Shown here piece by piece: positions 11,301 through 19,825 of a stretch of DNA of 64,000 nucleotides. The stretch covers positions 113,182 through 177,181 of the forward strand of contig JAKYXN010000001.1 in assembly GCA_022538095.1 (NCBI GenBank), written 5' to 3'. Made by a program: the position numbers and the translations under genes. Origin of the DNA: Puniceicoccaceae bacterium K14 (lineage in GTDB: Bacteria > Verrucomicrobiota > Verrucomicrobiia > Opitutales > Opitutaceae). Numbering within the stretch: the first letter of the stretch is position 1; each line of letters opens with the position of its first letter. The notes beneath the pieces are model-generated. The model saw only the letters and a list, made by a program, of their open reading frames with translations, had not been told where the DNA came from and did no database searches.

Positions 11301-12068
11301 AGAGAAATAATACCGATCATCATTACTCCAAGCTTCCTCTTGACGAAATTTTTCATTCTCGTCCAGCAAGGCCACGCGAACAGCAAGCTCGTCTTTTAGG
11401 ACTTCTCGGTTCAAGCTCACTTCGTAGCGGCGTGTTCCGTAGCTACCTAGCCTAAAAGTCGCCTTACCTTCATTAGTAAAGGTCGCCTTATCCAAAGAGT
11501 TATTGATAATCCCCCCGGGGCTGCCCAATCCATAGAGTATTGCATTGGGACCGCGCTGAAGCTCCACCCGACTTGTGTTGTATCCATCCCACGGCAGATC
11601 GGATATAAAGTAATTTCGCGTCCCATCTGCAGCTACCAAACCGCGGACACGAGTGTTTCCATTGGGCGAGCTAAAGTCTTCATTCGGTGTAGTGCCATTT
11701 CCAACACCTGAAAAATTTCCATTGGGTCCACCAACTTCCGTATTCGTCGCATAGGTGAGCAGCGATTCATTGTCAGTCGCTCCGACGTCCTCCAGAAATT
11801 CTTCTGTGATCACGGAAATCGCTGAACCAACGTCCTTCAACTCGGTTTTAAGTCTCGATGCAGCCAAAGTGCTGCTCGCTCGATACCCTTGATCCTCGCT
11901 TGCTTCTACAACAAAGGGAGACAATTCGAAAACTCCCTCAGAATCCTCATCCTCTTGAGCAATCGTTAATGGGTGTGTCAATGCAGGCACAGCAAATAAT
12001 GTCATTACTGCTTTCACCCCCTGCACTGATGGTAATCTTTTTAAAGTTGTTTGTATATTCATTAGCAT
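8379..12068 (-). CDS. TonB-dependent outer-membrane receptor (verrucomicrobial long type)
   Basis: Outer-membrane channel that imports ligand, probably oligosaccharide, with TonB energy. About 1,229 residues. It has an N-terminal signal peptide, then a TonB-box-like stretch (VFELSPFVVEAS), a plug domain (TELKDVGSAISVITEEFL onward, with an RGPNAILYG motif), then a long series of beta-barrel strands ending in NTFSF with the terminal phenylalanine expected of barrel proteins. The frame is open to a GTG at 12119; I chose the ATG at 12068 (or 12062) because it places a normal signal peptide at the terminus. No clear ribosome binding site decides it. It diverges from a LacI-type regulator and stands near sulfatase, rhamnosidase and esterase genes, so uptake of a sulfated rhamnose-bearing glycan is likely. 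No SusD-like partner is present, as is usual in this phylum. Confidence 0.93.
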   Translation of the reverse strand: MLMNIQTTLKRLPSVQGVKAVMTLFAVPALTHPLTIAQEDEDSEGVFELSPFVVEASEDQGYRASSTLAASRLKTELKDVGSAISVITEEFLEDVGATDNESLLTYATNTEVGGPNGNFSGVGNGTTPNEDFSSPNGNTRVRGLVAADGTRNYFISDLPWDGYNTSRVELQRGPNAILYGLGSPGGIINNSLDKATFTNEGKATFRLGSYGTRRYEVSLNREVLKDELAVRVALLDENEKFRQEEAWSNDDRYYFSMNYKPKFLQSDSMSTVLDANWEKGELDSNRPRTLTPIDRITPFFNDVGATANTDGTYSYPLYGGVGGYTGDPYEAWNQFANKEGKGEAMRNQILEDGSSALNANYIPYLGDFGANVGGLLMVFPDANSPQIGYSQDHELDTFGGLAPDGTIDGTIDGTEFGRLTGIDTYSQYAIKAQLPGWDSGQYRDVFLQDSSVFDFWNHLLDGPNKSEWSDFEAVNVSFQQTFFNNNVGYELALYDQSFNRGQEGLFGDPNNIAINIDTNSHLGDGSPNPNVGRPFISDASRSRNYLYGSDRESARLTAYAELDFRDFDNEGWLSRFLGRHIVTGMASEDRQTTESLNFDRWRIGSDIYDERLKAVFDSGDINDGDWTNIATGIYTTHYLGGSLLGSASASGAGIPGLTAVQNPSSGTYYSFDATWNAPAGIAAGDVWTKPDGSVSTQSENTDNYVGWVERTLPVVSALNGGKLVSPELLSAGSISEGEVKSEALIWQGYLLDGALVGTYGWRKDTDTSWQRNGSYREDLGDNSENRITNAVTRVFDPEHEDYNLNFTPTVESGQSRSYSVAMHINRFFGEKLPINVSLYYNESENFQPDAGRVDIYNNPLPSPFGNTVDRSILLATKDNRFSLRITSYETASNLTSTDTSLRSWVIGRTINLGLNFTNVYEYDLAPGKWGKDGIPANAAQSWRYDFPVGEEALEASAITDYRAMMEALPEGFLNGWSWTHDPRDSATVDGIPESGQVRTTAPEGLTYTQNAVSKGLEFEFVANPTKNWRISANASKTKVTRTDVGGRSMLDFIEFVDHWYNETDAGQMRMWSSSNPDATLLNYWNQNFRVNFGLIKLLEGTANPEVREWRFNLISNYRFTEGILKNVKVGGAYRWEDKSVIGYPLRETDLSYEFDLQNPYYDDSIDHVDLWVGYSKELNDKIDWSIQLNIKDAFAKKKLIPISTQPNGDWAAVRMSSTTSWQLTNTFSF

Positions 12069-12188
12069 TCGTTTGGTTCTGATAGTTTGATACGAATTAT
12101 TAGCTAGTTGAAGAGCCACATCTGTCGACAGGCGCAGAGTCGTTTTTAGTGCGAATCAAACACTAGATTGCTCAATAAGCAAAAACGC

Positions 12189-12201
12189 TTAGCCGAGCTA
12201 A
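12189..12201. promoter_or_regulatory. Candidate LacI-family operator between receptor and regulator
   Basis: TTAGCCGAGCTAA is a perfect 5-bp inverted repeat around CGA in the divergent region between the TonB receptor and the LacI-type regulator gene. Position and symmetry fit an operator, but the assignment is inference from context, since short palindromes arise by chance. Confidence 0.3.
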
Positions 12202-12358
12202 TAGACCGTAAAAATCATTATTATGGTTTAGAGAGGTGTTGAGGTTTAATCGGGGTGAATTTCCAATGGCACGAACTCTCGTCCTAGGAAATTTGAAACA
12301 ATAGAAACGGCTTGCATGCTAGCAACAACACTGCATGAACTTTCACTGTTAGGGGATC

Positions 12359-13438
12359 ATGAAAAAACGAATTACTCTAAGAGATATTGCTCAAAAAGTT
12401 GGAGTCAGCCACGTTACGATTTCATTAGCGCTACGTGGTTCGACTGAAGTTTCTCGCAAACGACGGGAGGAGATTTGCAAAGTCGCTGAAGAAATGGGCT
12501 ATCGTCCAGACCCAGTCCTAAATGCACTAAATTTTTATCGCCACTCTAAGGAGCGCCAAACCGATATCGGCACGATTGCCTTTGTCCACAATTGGCCGAC
12601 GGATGACTTCCGCAGTCTTAAGATCGAACTGTTCACTCAGTACTACGAAGGAGCAGTCAAACAAGCAAAAGAACTCGGTTACAACACTGAAGAATTTTCA
12701 CTGTCTACTTCGAACATGACTCCCAAACGTTTACACTCTGTTATTTTAAATAGAGGAATCCGAGGAGTGATAATCCCTCCCATGAGAGATGCTGGAGATA
12801 CAATAGACTGGGATTGGTCGAAACTTTCAAGTGTGGCAATGGGACTTTCAATGACGAATCCCCCCATTCATCGGGTCGCAAATTTTCACTCCCATTCAAT
12901 GTCGCTTTGCGTAGAAAAGCTAGTTGAAAAAGGCCATCGGAAAATTGGCCTCGTATTAAGTGCTCAACAAGACCAACGCTCGGAAAACGCCTATACCGGT
13001 GCTTACCTTAGTAGTGTTTTTCGTCTTACTGCAGAGCCGCCAAAAATTTTCGTATTCCCCGGTCCTCAGGACAAAGACTTCATAGGCTTCTTGAAATGGT
13101 TCAAAAAAGAAAAATTTGAAGCTCTCATCGTATTAAACGCTTCATATGTTTCGATCCTTTTGGAACACGGAATCTCAATCCCCGACGAAGTGAGCGTAGC
13201 CTCACCGCACCTTCTAGCAACAGAAGAGAGCCAACCTCGAATCGATTCCACGGATATCGCCCATTCGCTAGAAGAAGGATACAAAATTGGGGCCACTGCT
13301 ACCCGAGTATTGATCCGCATGCTAAATCAAAACGAAACCGGAATTCCAAGTCCTCAGATCAGCGCTTTTATTCGAGGAACATGGGTGGATGGTTGCACGA
13401 TAGCGAAGCGAACAAATAGGCCGACACCTAACAGGTAA
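12359..13438 (+). CDS. LacI-family transcriptional regulator
   Basis: DNA-binding sugar-responsive repressor or activator of 359 residues. The N-terminal LacI helix-turn-helix is at residues 4-25 (ITLRDIAQKVGVSHVTISLA), followed by the hinge (YRPDPVLNAL) and a periplasmic-binding-protein-like effector domain. The start is supported by AGGGGA seven to eight bases upstream. It diverges from the TonB receptor and leads the dehydrogenase-sulfatase-rhamnosidase-esterase genes, so it probably controls this glycan locus. The effector is unknown. The effector-binding half is divergent from well-studied LacI/PurR proteins. Confidence 0.93.
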   Translation: MKKRITLRDIAQKVGVSHVTISLALRGSTEVSRKRREEICKVAEEMGYRPDPVLNALNFYRHSKERQTDIGTIAFVHNWPTDDFRSLKIELFTQYYEGAVKQAKELGYNTEEFSLSTSNMTPKRLHSVILNRGIRGVIIPPMRDAGDTIDWDWSKLSSVAMGLSMTNPPIHRVANFHSHSMSLCVEKLVEKGHRKIGLVLSAQQDQRSENAYTGAYLSSVFRLTAEPPKIFVFPGPQDKDFIGFLKWFKKEKFEALIVLNASYVSILLEHGISIPDEVSVASPHLLATEESQPRIDSTDIAHSLEEGYKIGATATRVLIRMLNQNETGIPSPQISAFIRGTWVDGCTIAKRTNRPTPNR

Positions 13439-13460
13439 AGTAAACTGGTTATTGGAGCTC

Positions 13461-14534
13461 ATGCCCCTCCTAGGGCATACTTTCTTTCATTCTATGGAAT
13501 ACACTCCAACAAAACTCCAAAGCACACAGGCAATCGATTGCCTGCTTGCGATCTCACCCGATGACTTCGAACAATTTTTTGAACTAAAACCTGATGACCT
13601 TTCTCAATCACTAGGAATATCCGTCGCTAAGCTCAAAGAAAAACCCAAAGACCAAAACGTATGGCTAAAACTGTTACAGGAACACAATCCAAGCGCGATT
13701 ATCACAGGTTGGGGATCCCCAGGTCTACCTGAAAATTATCTCGAATACTGTCCCAATCTACGTTACGTCTGTCACCTATGCGGCGAAGTAAGCCGACTGG
13801 TATCTCGCAAGATGATAGACCAAGGACTACTAGTAAGCAATTGGGGGCCTTCGATTAGCCCAATCGTAGCTGAATGCGTTTTACTACTGATGCTCGCTTC
13901 GCTAAGGCAACTAACGAAATTCGACCGTCTACTCCACACTCCAGATGGCTGGAGGGAACCAACGATCGAACCGCGTTCGCTGAGAGATCGCACCGTTGGA
14001 ATCCACGGTTTCGGTAACATTGCAAGCAAGCTCACCCATCTTCTCGAGCCGTTTAATACGAAAATCACCTCTTTTTGCCCAGGCGTCCCCGATCAAATAC
14101 TACAAGATCACAACGTCACCCGTGTAAATAATTTGGACACACTTTTTGAAAACTCGGATATCGTCGTAGAACTAGAAGCGTTGACAAAAAAAAGCCAAGG
14201 GATGGTGACGAAGCAGCAATTTAGAAAGATGAAAACTGGCGGTATTTTCGTAAATGTCGGCAGAGGAAAAGTCGTCAACCAAGATGACCTAATCGAAGCA
14301 GCTATGACACAAGATATCACCGTAGCGCTTGATGTCTACGAAGAAGAACCGCTTCCGAGCGACTCGCCACTTCGAAACCTCCCCAATGCTATCCTTCTTC
14401 CCCACATCGGTGGCCCAACTCTCGACCGACGCAAAAACTGCGGAAATATCGCTACCGAAAACTTGATGAAGTTCTTTTCAGGAAAACCCATTGAAAACTT
14501 AATCACCCCGCAGGTATTTGACCGCATCACATAA
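13461..14534 (+). CDS. D-isomer-specific 2-hydroxyacid dehydrogenase family protein
   Basis: NAD(P)-dependent oxidoreductase that interconverts 2-hydroxy and 2-oxo acids. About 357 residues. The Rossmann nucleotide motif GIHGFGNIA lies near residue 182. The family's catalytic Arg (NVGRGKVV, about 267), Glu (DVYEEEP, about 293) and His (LPHIGG, about 314) are all present. The frame is open from a TTG at 13452; I chose the ATG at 13461, preceded by GGAG at short spacing. An ATG at 13494 is also possible. It follows the LacI regulator by about 20 bases and precedes the sulfatase by 15, so it is likely co-transcribed. In the glycan locus it may act on a sugar acid or sugar-derived hydroxyacid; the substrate cannot be read from sequence. 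Confidence 0.9.
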   Translation: MPLLGHTFFHSMEYTPTKLQSTQAIDCLLAISPDDFEQFFELKPDDLSQSLGISVAKLKEKPKDQNVWLKLLQEHNPSAIITGWGSPGLPENYLEYCPNLRYVCHLCGEVSRLVSRKMIDQGLLVSNWGPSISPIVAECVLLLMLASLRQLTKFDRLLHTPDGWREPTIEPRSLRDRTVGIHGFGNIASKLTHLLEPFNTKITSFCPGVPDQILQDHNVTRVNNLDTLFENSDIVVELEALTKKSQGMVTKQQFRKMKTGGIFVNVGRGKVVNQDDLIEAAMTQDITVALDVYEEEPLPSDSPLRNLPNAILLPHIGGPTLDRRKNCGNIATENLMKFFSGKPIENLITPQVFDRIT

Positions 14535-14549
14535 CCTCGTCTTTACCCC

Positions 14550-16307
14550 ATGCAAAATTCAAACATTACAAGACGCGATTTCGTAAAGATCGGTGGTGCC
14601 GCTCTTGCAAACACTTGCTTGCTTTCGCAGACGGAGGCACAGGGAAAGGGCAATCCCTCCAAAACACGCCCCAATATTGTATTCGTTTTTAGTGACGAGC
14701 ACCGCTGGAGCAGCCTGCCGTTCACAGAAATGCCTGAGGTTGTCGCTCCCAACATGGCTCGACTCGCCCAACAAGGCACTCGATTCGACAACTGCTGCAG
14801 CACCTCGCCCATTTGCACCCCCTACCGAGGCATGCTGTTAACGGGGCAATGGCCACACAAAAGCAGCTGCGTTAGCAATGACACCTTTATCGACAGCAAC
14901 GCAATCGGCATAAATTTTCCAACAATCGCCGATACCTTCAAGCAATCGGGCTACAAAACGGGGTATGTAGGCAAGTGGCACCTCAAAGACGAAACGGTCT
15001 ACAACGCAGGCTTTGACTACTTCAAACATTGGCTTTACGGGGACGAGCATTGGGAAACCGAGGTCCGCGACGTTCCAAGCAAAGAATCCTTCAAAACAGT
15101 TCATGGCTACAATGCCATCGGTATGACCGATCAGGCCATCGAATTCATCGAACATACAATGGCAGAGGGAGACGATCCCTTTATGTTGATGCTCTCGCTC
15201 AATCCTCCTCATTGGCGTTGGGACGATTCCCCAGAAGAATTCTATAACCTCTACCCGAAAGACAAAATCACATTGCGCCCCAACGTAACTGATGACCGTG
15301 TTCGTTCAGGAAAATTCTTCGAATACTATCAACACTATCATGGCCATATCAGTGCAGTCGACCGGGAATTAGGACGCGTGATGAAAGCCTTGGAGGATGC
15401 CAATATTGCCGACAACACCATTCTGATATACACTTCGGACCACGGAAGCTCCTTCGGCTCCAATGGCGTTTTCAACAAAGGCAATCCATACGAAGAGTCA
15501 GTTCGTGTCCCTTTCATCGCCCGTTGGCCCGGAAAAGTGAAGGCTAACCATATCGCAGACCACAATCTTGGGACCATCGACCTGTACCCAACGCTCTGTG
15601 GGCTCGCAGGTATCAACGCTCCCGAAAGCTGCCCAGGGCTGGACTTTTCTCCAGCATTCCTAGGCGAGCCCAGTCCCGACCCCAAATCTCAACTACTCCT
15701 CGTAAACAACTACGAACGAAATTTCTACAAGTCTCAATTACTCGGAGACGAGAAACGACATGACTACAATCCCTTTCGCGGCGTCAGAACCAAACGCCAT
15801 ACCTACGCTGTAGATCGTCACGGCGATTGGATTCTCTACGACAATAAAAGCGATCCCTTCCAACAGGAAAACCTAATCGACTCGCCCAAGCACAAGAAAC
15901 TCCGAAATGAGCTCCGGACAGAACTCGACAACTGGCTCGCTAAAGCAGAGCTGCCTTACATCCCCGACGAATGGAAGCAACTAAGCCTGCCGAAAAGAAT
16001 CAAATTAGAAAACCAACACTACAGCTTGATTAACCACCAAGAGCAATGGGAACGCTATATTGCCGATCAACTAAAGCCCTTTCTCGCCCAAGCATCTAAC
16101 CCAGCCCAAAAAGAAAAACTAGAAAAAGCAGGCACTCGCATTTTCAACACTGAATTTTTCTCTCAATACCGAGCACTCTACAGCGAACTGCACGCCAACA
16201 AACGCACCGAGCTACCCGATAACCTTCTTCAGGAAAAAATGCACGATTTAGAGAACCATCATGCCCAGAGGCTCAAAGTATTAGCAGATCAAATACTCGA
16301 AGTATAA
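14550..16307 (+). CDS. Tat-exported sulfatase (formylglycine type)
   Basis: Removes sulfate esters, probably from polysaccharide, in the periplasm. 585 residues. The N-terminus carries a twin-arginine signal (NITRRDFVKIGGAALA, R8 and R9). The sulfatase signature C-T-P-Y-R starts at Cys89, the residue matured to formylglycine by an anaerobic or aerobic maturase encoded elsewhere. Metal ligands are visible: SDEH near residue 49 and TSDHG near residue 297. The first metal motif is DEH rather than the common DDQ, as in some sulfatases acting on algal glycans. It sits directly before a GH78 rhamnosidase. Together they suggest desulfation followed by rhamnose release, as in ulvan or sulfated rhamnan breakdown. 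The exact substrate position is not predictable. Confidence 0.93.
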   Translation: MQNSNITRRDFVKIGGAALANTCLLSQTEAQGKGNPSKTRPNIVFVFSDEHRWSSLPFTEMPEVVAPNMARLAQQGTRFDNCCSTSPICTPYRGMLLTGQWPHKSSCVSNDTFIDSNAIGINFPTIADTFKQSGYKTGYVGKWHLKDETVYNAGFDYFKHWLYGDEHWETEVRDVPSKESFKTVHGYNAIGMTDQAIEFIEHTMAEGDDPFMLMLSLNPPHWRWDDSPEEFYNLYPKDKITLRPNVTDDRVRSGKFFEYYQHYHGHISAVDRELGRVMKALEDANIADNTILIYTSDHGSSFGSNGVFNKGNPYEESVRVPFIARWPGKVKANHIADHNLGTIDLYPTLCGLAGINAPESCPGLDFSPAFLGEPSPDPKSQLLLVNNYERNFYKSQLLGDEKRHDYNPFRGVRTKRHTYAVDRHGDWILYDNKSDPFQQENLIDSPKHKKLRNELRTELDNWLAKAELPYIPDEWKQLSLPKRIKLENQHYSLINHQEQWERYIADQLKPFLAQASNPAQKEKLEKAGTRIFNTEFFSQYRALYSELHANKRTELPDNLLQEKMHDLENHHAQRLKVLADQILEV

Positions 16308-16329
16308 TTAATTTAGTCTAAAAATATTT

Positions 16330-18642
16330 ATGCCCTTAAACGAGAACGACACTACGGCCAACTTTTGCTGGGCCTCCGACCATCCTGGTACAGACTTCTC
16401 CACCTGCCTCTTCCGCAGAGAATTCACGCTCTCGAAAAAACCGAAAATACAATCCATCCGAATTTCCGCAGACAGTCGCTACAAACTATGGGTGAATGGT
16501 TTATTGACCGGGCGAGGCCCGCTGAAGGGAACTCTCGCTCACTATCACTACGAAACTTTCGACATCGCTCCGTATCTCAACAATGGTAAAAACGTCATCG
16601 CCGTCGAAGTTCGTCGTTACGGCAAGAACGGGCCACTCTCCATCGTTTCCGGCGAATGCGCTGGACTTTTCGTTCAAGACGAAGCATCGAACTTTCTGGA
16701 TACGCCAGAAAATTGGCTAACATTCATCGATTCCTCTGTCACCCCAAATAAAGAAGATCAATTCGCCGAACCTCTGGAATTTCTTGGCCCACTAGACTGT
16801 ATCCGCCCCGAACATAGGCCTCTCAACTGGAACCTACCTGACTACGACTCCTCCACTTGGAAACCTGCTGTTTCAATAGGGCCACCACCCTTTTCACGAG
16901 GATTCGGTCTAGAACCAAACTACACGCTCTTTCCCAGTGACATCCCACAACTCACAGAAACACCTCAATCCTTTCTTCGTGCACTAAAAAACCGCAAAGA
17001 AACGAGCCTTCCATTCACCGTCGAAGCAAAACAAACGGGCGAAATTTGGCTAGACGCCGGAAGCCTTACGACGAGCTATCCAGTCCTAAAGTTTCTCGGA
17101 AGCGCTGGCAGTAAAGTCCGCGTCACTTACGCCGAAGCCCTCGGTTCTTGGAATCAATTCAACGGGGAGCTAATTTGGGCGAAGCTAGGCCGGCGCAACG
17201 ATTCAAACAGTCTCGATCCACACGGATACCATGACCTTATCGAACTTCCAGATGGAAGCTACACGTTTGAGCCGTTTCATTGGCGAACCTTTTGGTTCAT
17301 TAAGATCGAAATCGAAGCAAGCACCGAATCGGTGACCTTGGAACAGGCGAGTCACCAATTTACCACCTTCCCCCAAGACTACATAGCAACGTTCAATTGC
17401 CCGGAAGCTGACATAGAAAGGTACTGGAACATAAGCTTACGCACACTACGCCTTTGTTCTCACGAAACCTACGAAGATTGCCCTTACTTCGAGCAACTCA
17501 GTTATATTGGCGACTCCCGATTGCAAGCCCTCTGTAGTTACTACCTAGCCAACAACAGCCAAATGGCACGCCGCAGTATTCGCCTTTTTCGGGATTCCAT
17601 GGGAGCAAACGGACTCACTGCCGGTCGAGCCCCCGCTCAAGAGCGCCAACTCATTCCGGCCTTCTCCCTGCACTGGATACTCATGCTGGGCGACTACTGG
17701 ATGTGGAACGGACAAAACGAACGAGCCTTCGTCGCCGAATGTCTTCTCAATGTCGATGCCGTGCTCAACTATTTCAAAAATCGCCTAAATACGGCCGGTT
17801 TTGTCGCCGAAATTGACGCGTGGGCCTGGACCGATTGGGTCAAGACTTGGGACGAAGGTGTCTCCCCTGCAATAGCGTCCAATATGGGCTCAACTTATCT
17901 AACCGCACTCTTCGCCTACACGTTAAAAACAGCCTGCACACTGCATCGAGACCTAGGCAACCATCACGACGCAGAAAAATGGTCACAGCTACACGCCCAA
18001 CTTATATCCAATATTTCAGATAAGTGTTGGTCCCCGTCAGAGGGACTTTTTACGGAGACTCCTCACGATGAGCCGTTCGATTTCACTCAACACAGCCAAA
18101 CGATGGCCATCCTCGCAGGAGCTTCCAACAAAGAACGGAACGACCACATCATGCAAAGGTTCCTCTCGGACAATACTCTAGCCCCCTGTTCCCTCTTTCA
18201 TAGCTTCTACCTGGCAAGAGCTCTCGAAGAAACCGGCAACTATCAGCACTTCTTTTCAAAACTTCTCTCCCCTTGGAGAGACATGGTTCGCAACGGTCTC
18301 TCAACCTGGCAAGAGGAAGCTGACCCAAGCCGCAGCGACTGTCACGCGTGGAGCAGCTGGATTGTAGTAGATTTCCTTAGAACAATTCTCGGAGCCAGAC
18401 CCGCAAGTCCAGGGTGGAAGAGTATTTGCATTCGACCCCAAATTTCCGCTACAAAAAACGCAAAAGGACAAATTCCAACGCCAGTCGGGCCTATCGATAT
18501 TTCCTGGAAAAAAGAGACTCCCAAGCGGCTCAAATTTGATGCCACAGTCCCCACCGACATCCCGACACAAATCGAAATCCCTGAAGGCAAAACTTATCAC
18601 TTCCCAGGTGGTGGTATCATTTCTCTCGAAATCGAATTCTAA
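16330..18642 (+). CDS. GH78 family alpha-L-rhamnosidase
   Basis: Hydrolyses terminal alpha-L-rhamnose from oligosaccharides. 770 residues: N-terminal beta-sandwich modules (about 10-370) and an (alpha/alpha)6 catalytic barrel (about 375-690), then a C-terminal beta domain. The family motif EDCPYFEQLSYIGD places D383, E388 and D395 with the same 5- and 12-residue spacing as the active-site acids of characterised GH78 enzymes. E662 in TWQEE is a candidate catalytic base. There is no signal peptide, unlike its sulfatase neighbour, so it probably works in the cytoplasm or is exported by another route. It follows the sulfatase by 22 bases and precedes the esterase by 23. Other glycosidase activities in the family cannot be excluded. 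Confidence 0.9.
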   Translation: MPLNENDTTANFCWASDHPGTDFSTCLFRREFTLSKKPKIQSIRISADSRYKLWVNGLLTGRGPLKGTLAHYHYETFDIAPYLNNGKNVIAVEVRRYGKNGPLSIVSGECAGLFVQDEASNFLDTPENWLTFIDSSVTPNKEDQFAEPLEFLGPLDCIRPEHRPLNWNLPDYDSSTWKPAVSIGPPPFSRGFGLEPNYTLFPSDIPQLTETPQSFLRALKNRKETSLPFTVEAKQTGEIWLDAGSLTTSYPVLKFLGSAGSKVRVTYAEALGSWNQFNGELIWAKLGRRNDSNSLDPHGYHDLIELPDGSYTFEPFHWRTFWFIKIEIEASTESVTLEQASHQFTTFPQDYIATFNCPEADIERYWNISLRTLRLCSHETYEDCPYFEQLSYIGDSRLQALCSYYLANNSQMARRSIRLFRDSMGANGLTAGRAPAQERQLIPAFSLHWILMLGDYWMWNGQNERAFVAECLLNVDAVLNYFKNRLNTAGFVAEIDAWAWTDWVKTWDEGVSPAIASNMGSTYLTALFAYTLKTACTLHRDLGNHHDAEKWSQLHAQLISNISDKCWSPSEGLFTETPHDEPFDFTQHSQTMAILAGASNKERNDHIMQRFLSDNTLAPCSLFHSFYLARALEETGNYQHFFSKLLSPWRDMVRNGLSTWQEEADPSRSDCHAWSSWIVVDFLRTILGARPASPGWKSICIRPQISATKNAKGQIPTPVGPIDISWKKETPKRLKFDATVPTDIPTQIEIPEGKTYHFPGGGIISLEIEF

Positions 18643-18665
18643 AAATTCCTTCTATCGCCAGCAAC

Positions 18666-19637
18666 ATGTTTAAGAATATTCTATATCCAATTGTTATCCT
18701 TCTCTTACTTACCACCGCCCCCATTAGTGGAAACGAACAATTAGAACGCATTCAATTCATAAATACAAAATATGAAAACGATTGTTCAATAATCCACTTC
18801 ACTTGCATAAGTGAAGCCATGAACGGACGAGCTATTAAGGCCTGGGTTGTTCTACCGCCAGCATATACAAGCGAAACACAACAAACGTTCCCGGTCCTCT
18901 ACGCCCTTCATGGTCGTGGAGCTCCCTATGATACTTATTCGAAGATGAGTAGACTACACGAAGATCTCATCGATATGCCTATGATCATTGCGGGGTTTGA
19001 TGCCGACGAAGCCTCTTGGTATCTCGACTCTCCTGTCGTTCACGAATCCCAATTTACCACATTTTTCTTCGATGAATTTCTACCCGCAGTCGAAACCCAA
19101 TGGCGAGTCAATGGAGAACGAGCGATTAGCGGATTTTCCATGGGTGGATTCGGAGCGCTACATTTCGCTTTAACAAAGCCCGACAAATTCTCTTCCGTAA
19201 GCGGACTATCTTCAGCTCTCCAACCAGCCCGCCTAGTCGGAGAAAGCGCCATCCGCAACGATTTCATAAAGCTCCTCGGTCATGAAGATCCAGATACAAG
19301 CATCCTAGAACTAGCCAATCGTCTTGAACAACAAATTCTAAGCGACAATCCGTTTCCTCCGATTTACCAACATTGCGGTACCGAAGATGGACTAATCGAA
19401 TTTTCCCGTGACTTCACAAAACGCATGGTCAACACCAACGCAACGATCATGGAACGCTTCTATATCGAAACATCAGCAGACTCTATCGACAAAAAGAAAT
19501 ACTCCGCCTATGCGACAGAGCATACGATACGCTTCAAAGCCATTGAGAGTCCAGGCGGGCACGATTGGACTTTCTGGCACAGTAACATCAACGGCATATT
19601 AAACTTTCATTACAGGCATTTTTTAAATGGCCAATAA
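18666..19637 (+). CDS. Secreted esterase, alpha/beta hydrolase of the esterase D / feruloyl esterase type
   Basis: Carboxylic ester hydrolase of 323 residues with an N-terminal signal peptide (hydrophobic stretch LYPIVILLLLTTAPISG). The alpha/beta-hydrolase nucleophile elbow is GFSMGGFGA (Ser158). Likely triad partners are the Asp near 241 (GTEDG) and His299 (SPGGHDWTFWH). The strand motif FPVLYALHGRG is typical of PF00756 esterases, which include acetyl- and feruloyl-esterases removing decorations from glycans. It is the last gene of the rhamnosidase run, so removal of acyl groups from the same polysaccharide is likely. The short serine/threonine-rich insert before the final His is unusual but not disruptive. 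Confidence 0.88.
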   Translation: MFKNILYPIVILLLLTTAPISGNEQLERIQFINTKYENDCSIIHFTCISEAMNGRAIKAWVVLPPAYTSETQQTFPVLYALHGRGAPYDTYSKMSRLHEDLIDMPMIIAGFDADEASWYLDSPVVHESQFTTFFFDEFLPAVETQWRVNGERAISGFSMGGFGALHFALTKPDKFSSVSGLSSALQPARLVGESAIRNDFIKLLGHEDPDTSILELANRLEQQILSDNPFPPIYQHCGTEDGLIEFSRDFTKRMVNTNATIMERFYIETSADSIDKKKYSAYATEHTIRFKAIESPGGHDWTFWHSNINGILNFHYRHFLNGQ

Positions 19638-19681
19638 AAATTGCAATGCACAATAGACACTACAAATAATAATAAAATCTG

Positions 19682-19697
19682 TCGTAATTAATTACGA
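19682..19697. repeat. Perfect 16-bp palindrome
   Basis: TCGTAATTAATTACGA is a perfect palindrome in the 188-bp gap between the convergent esterase and hybrid kinase genes. It lacks a following T run, so it is not a typical terminator. It could be a protein site or chance in AT-rich DNA. Confidence 0.4.
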
Positions 19698-19825
19698 ATA
19701 TAAATACGTCGCGTCGAAGCTCATAAAAGGTATCCTTGTTGATGACAAGACCCTGGAAGCTTGGACATTCTTCCAACAGGATAACTTACAGCTCAAGACT
19801 GATTTACAACAAGGAGACTGTCCAT

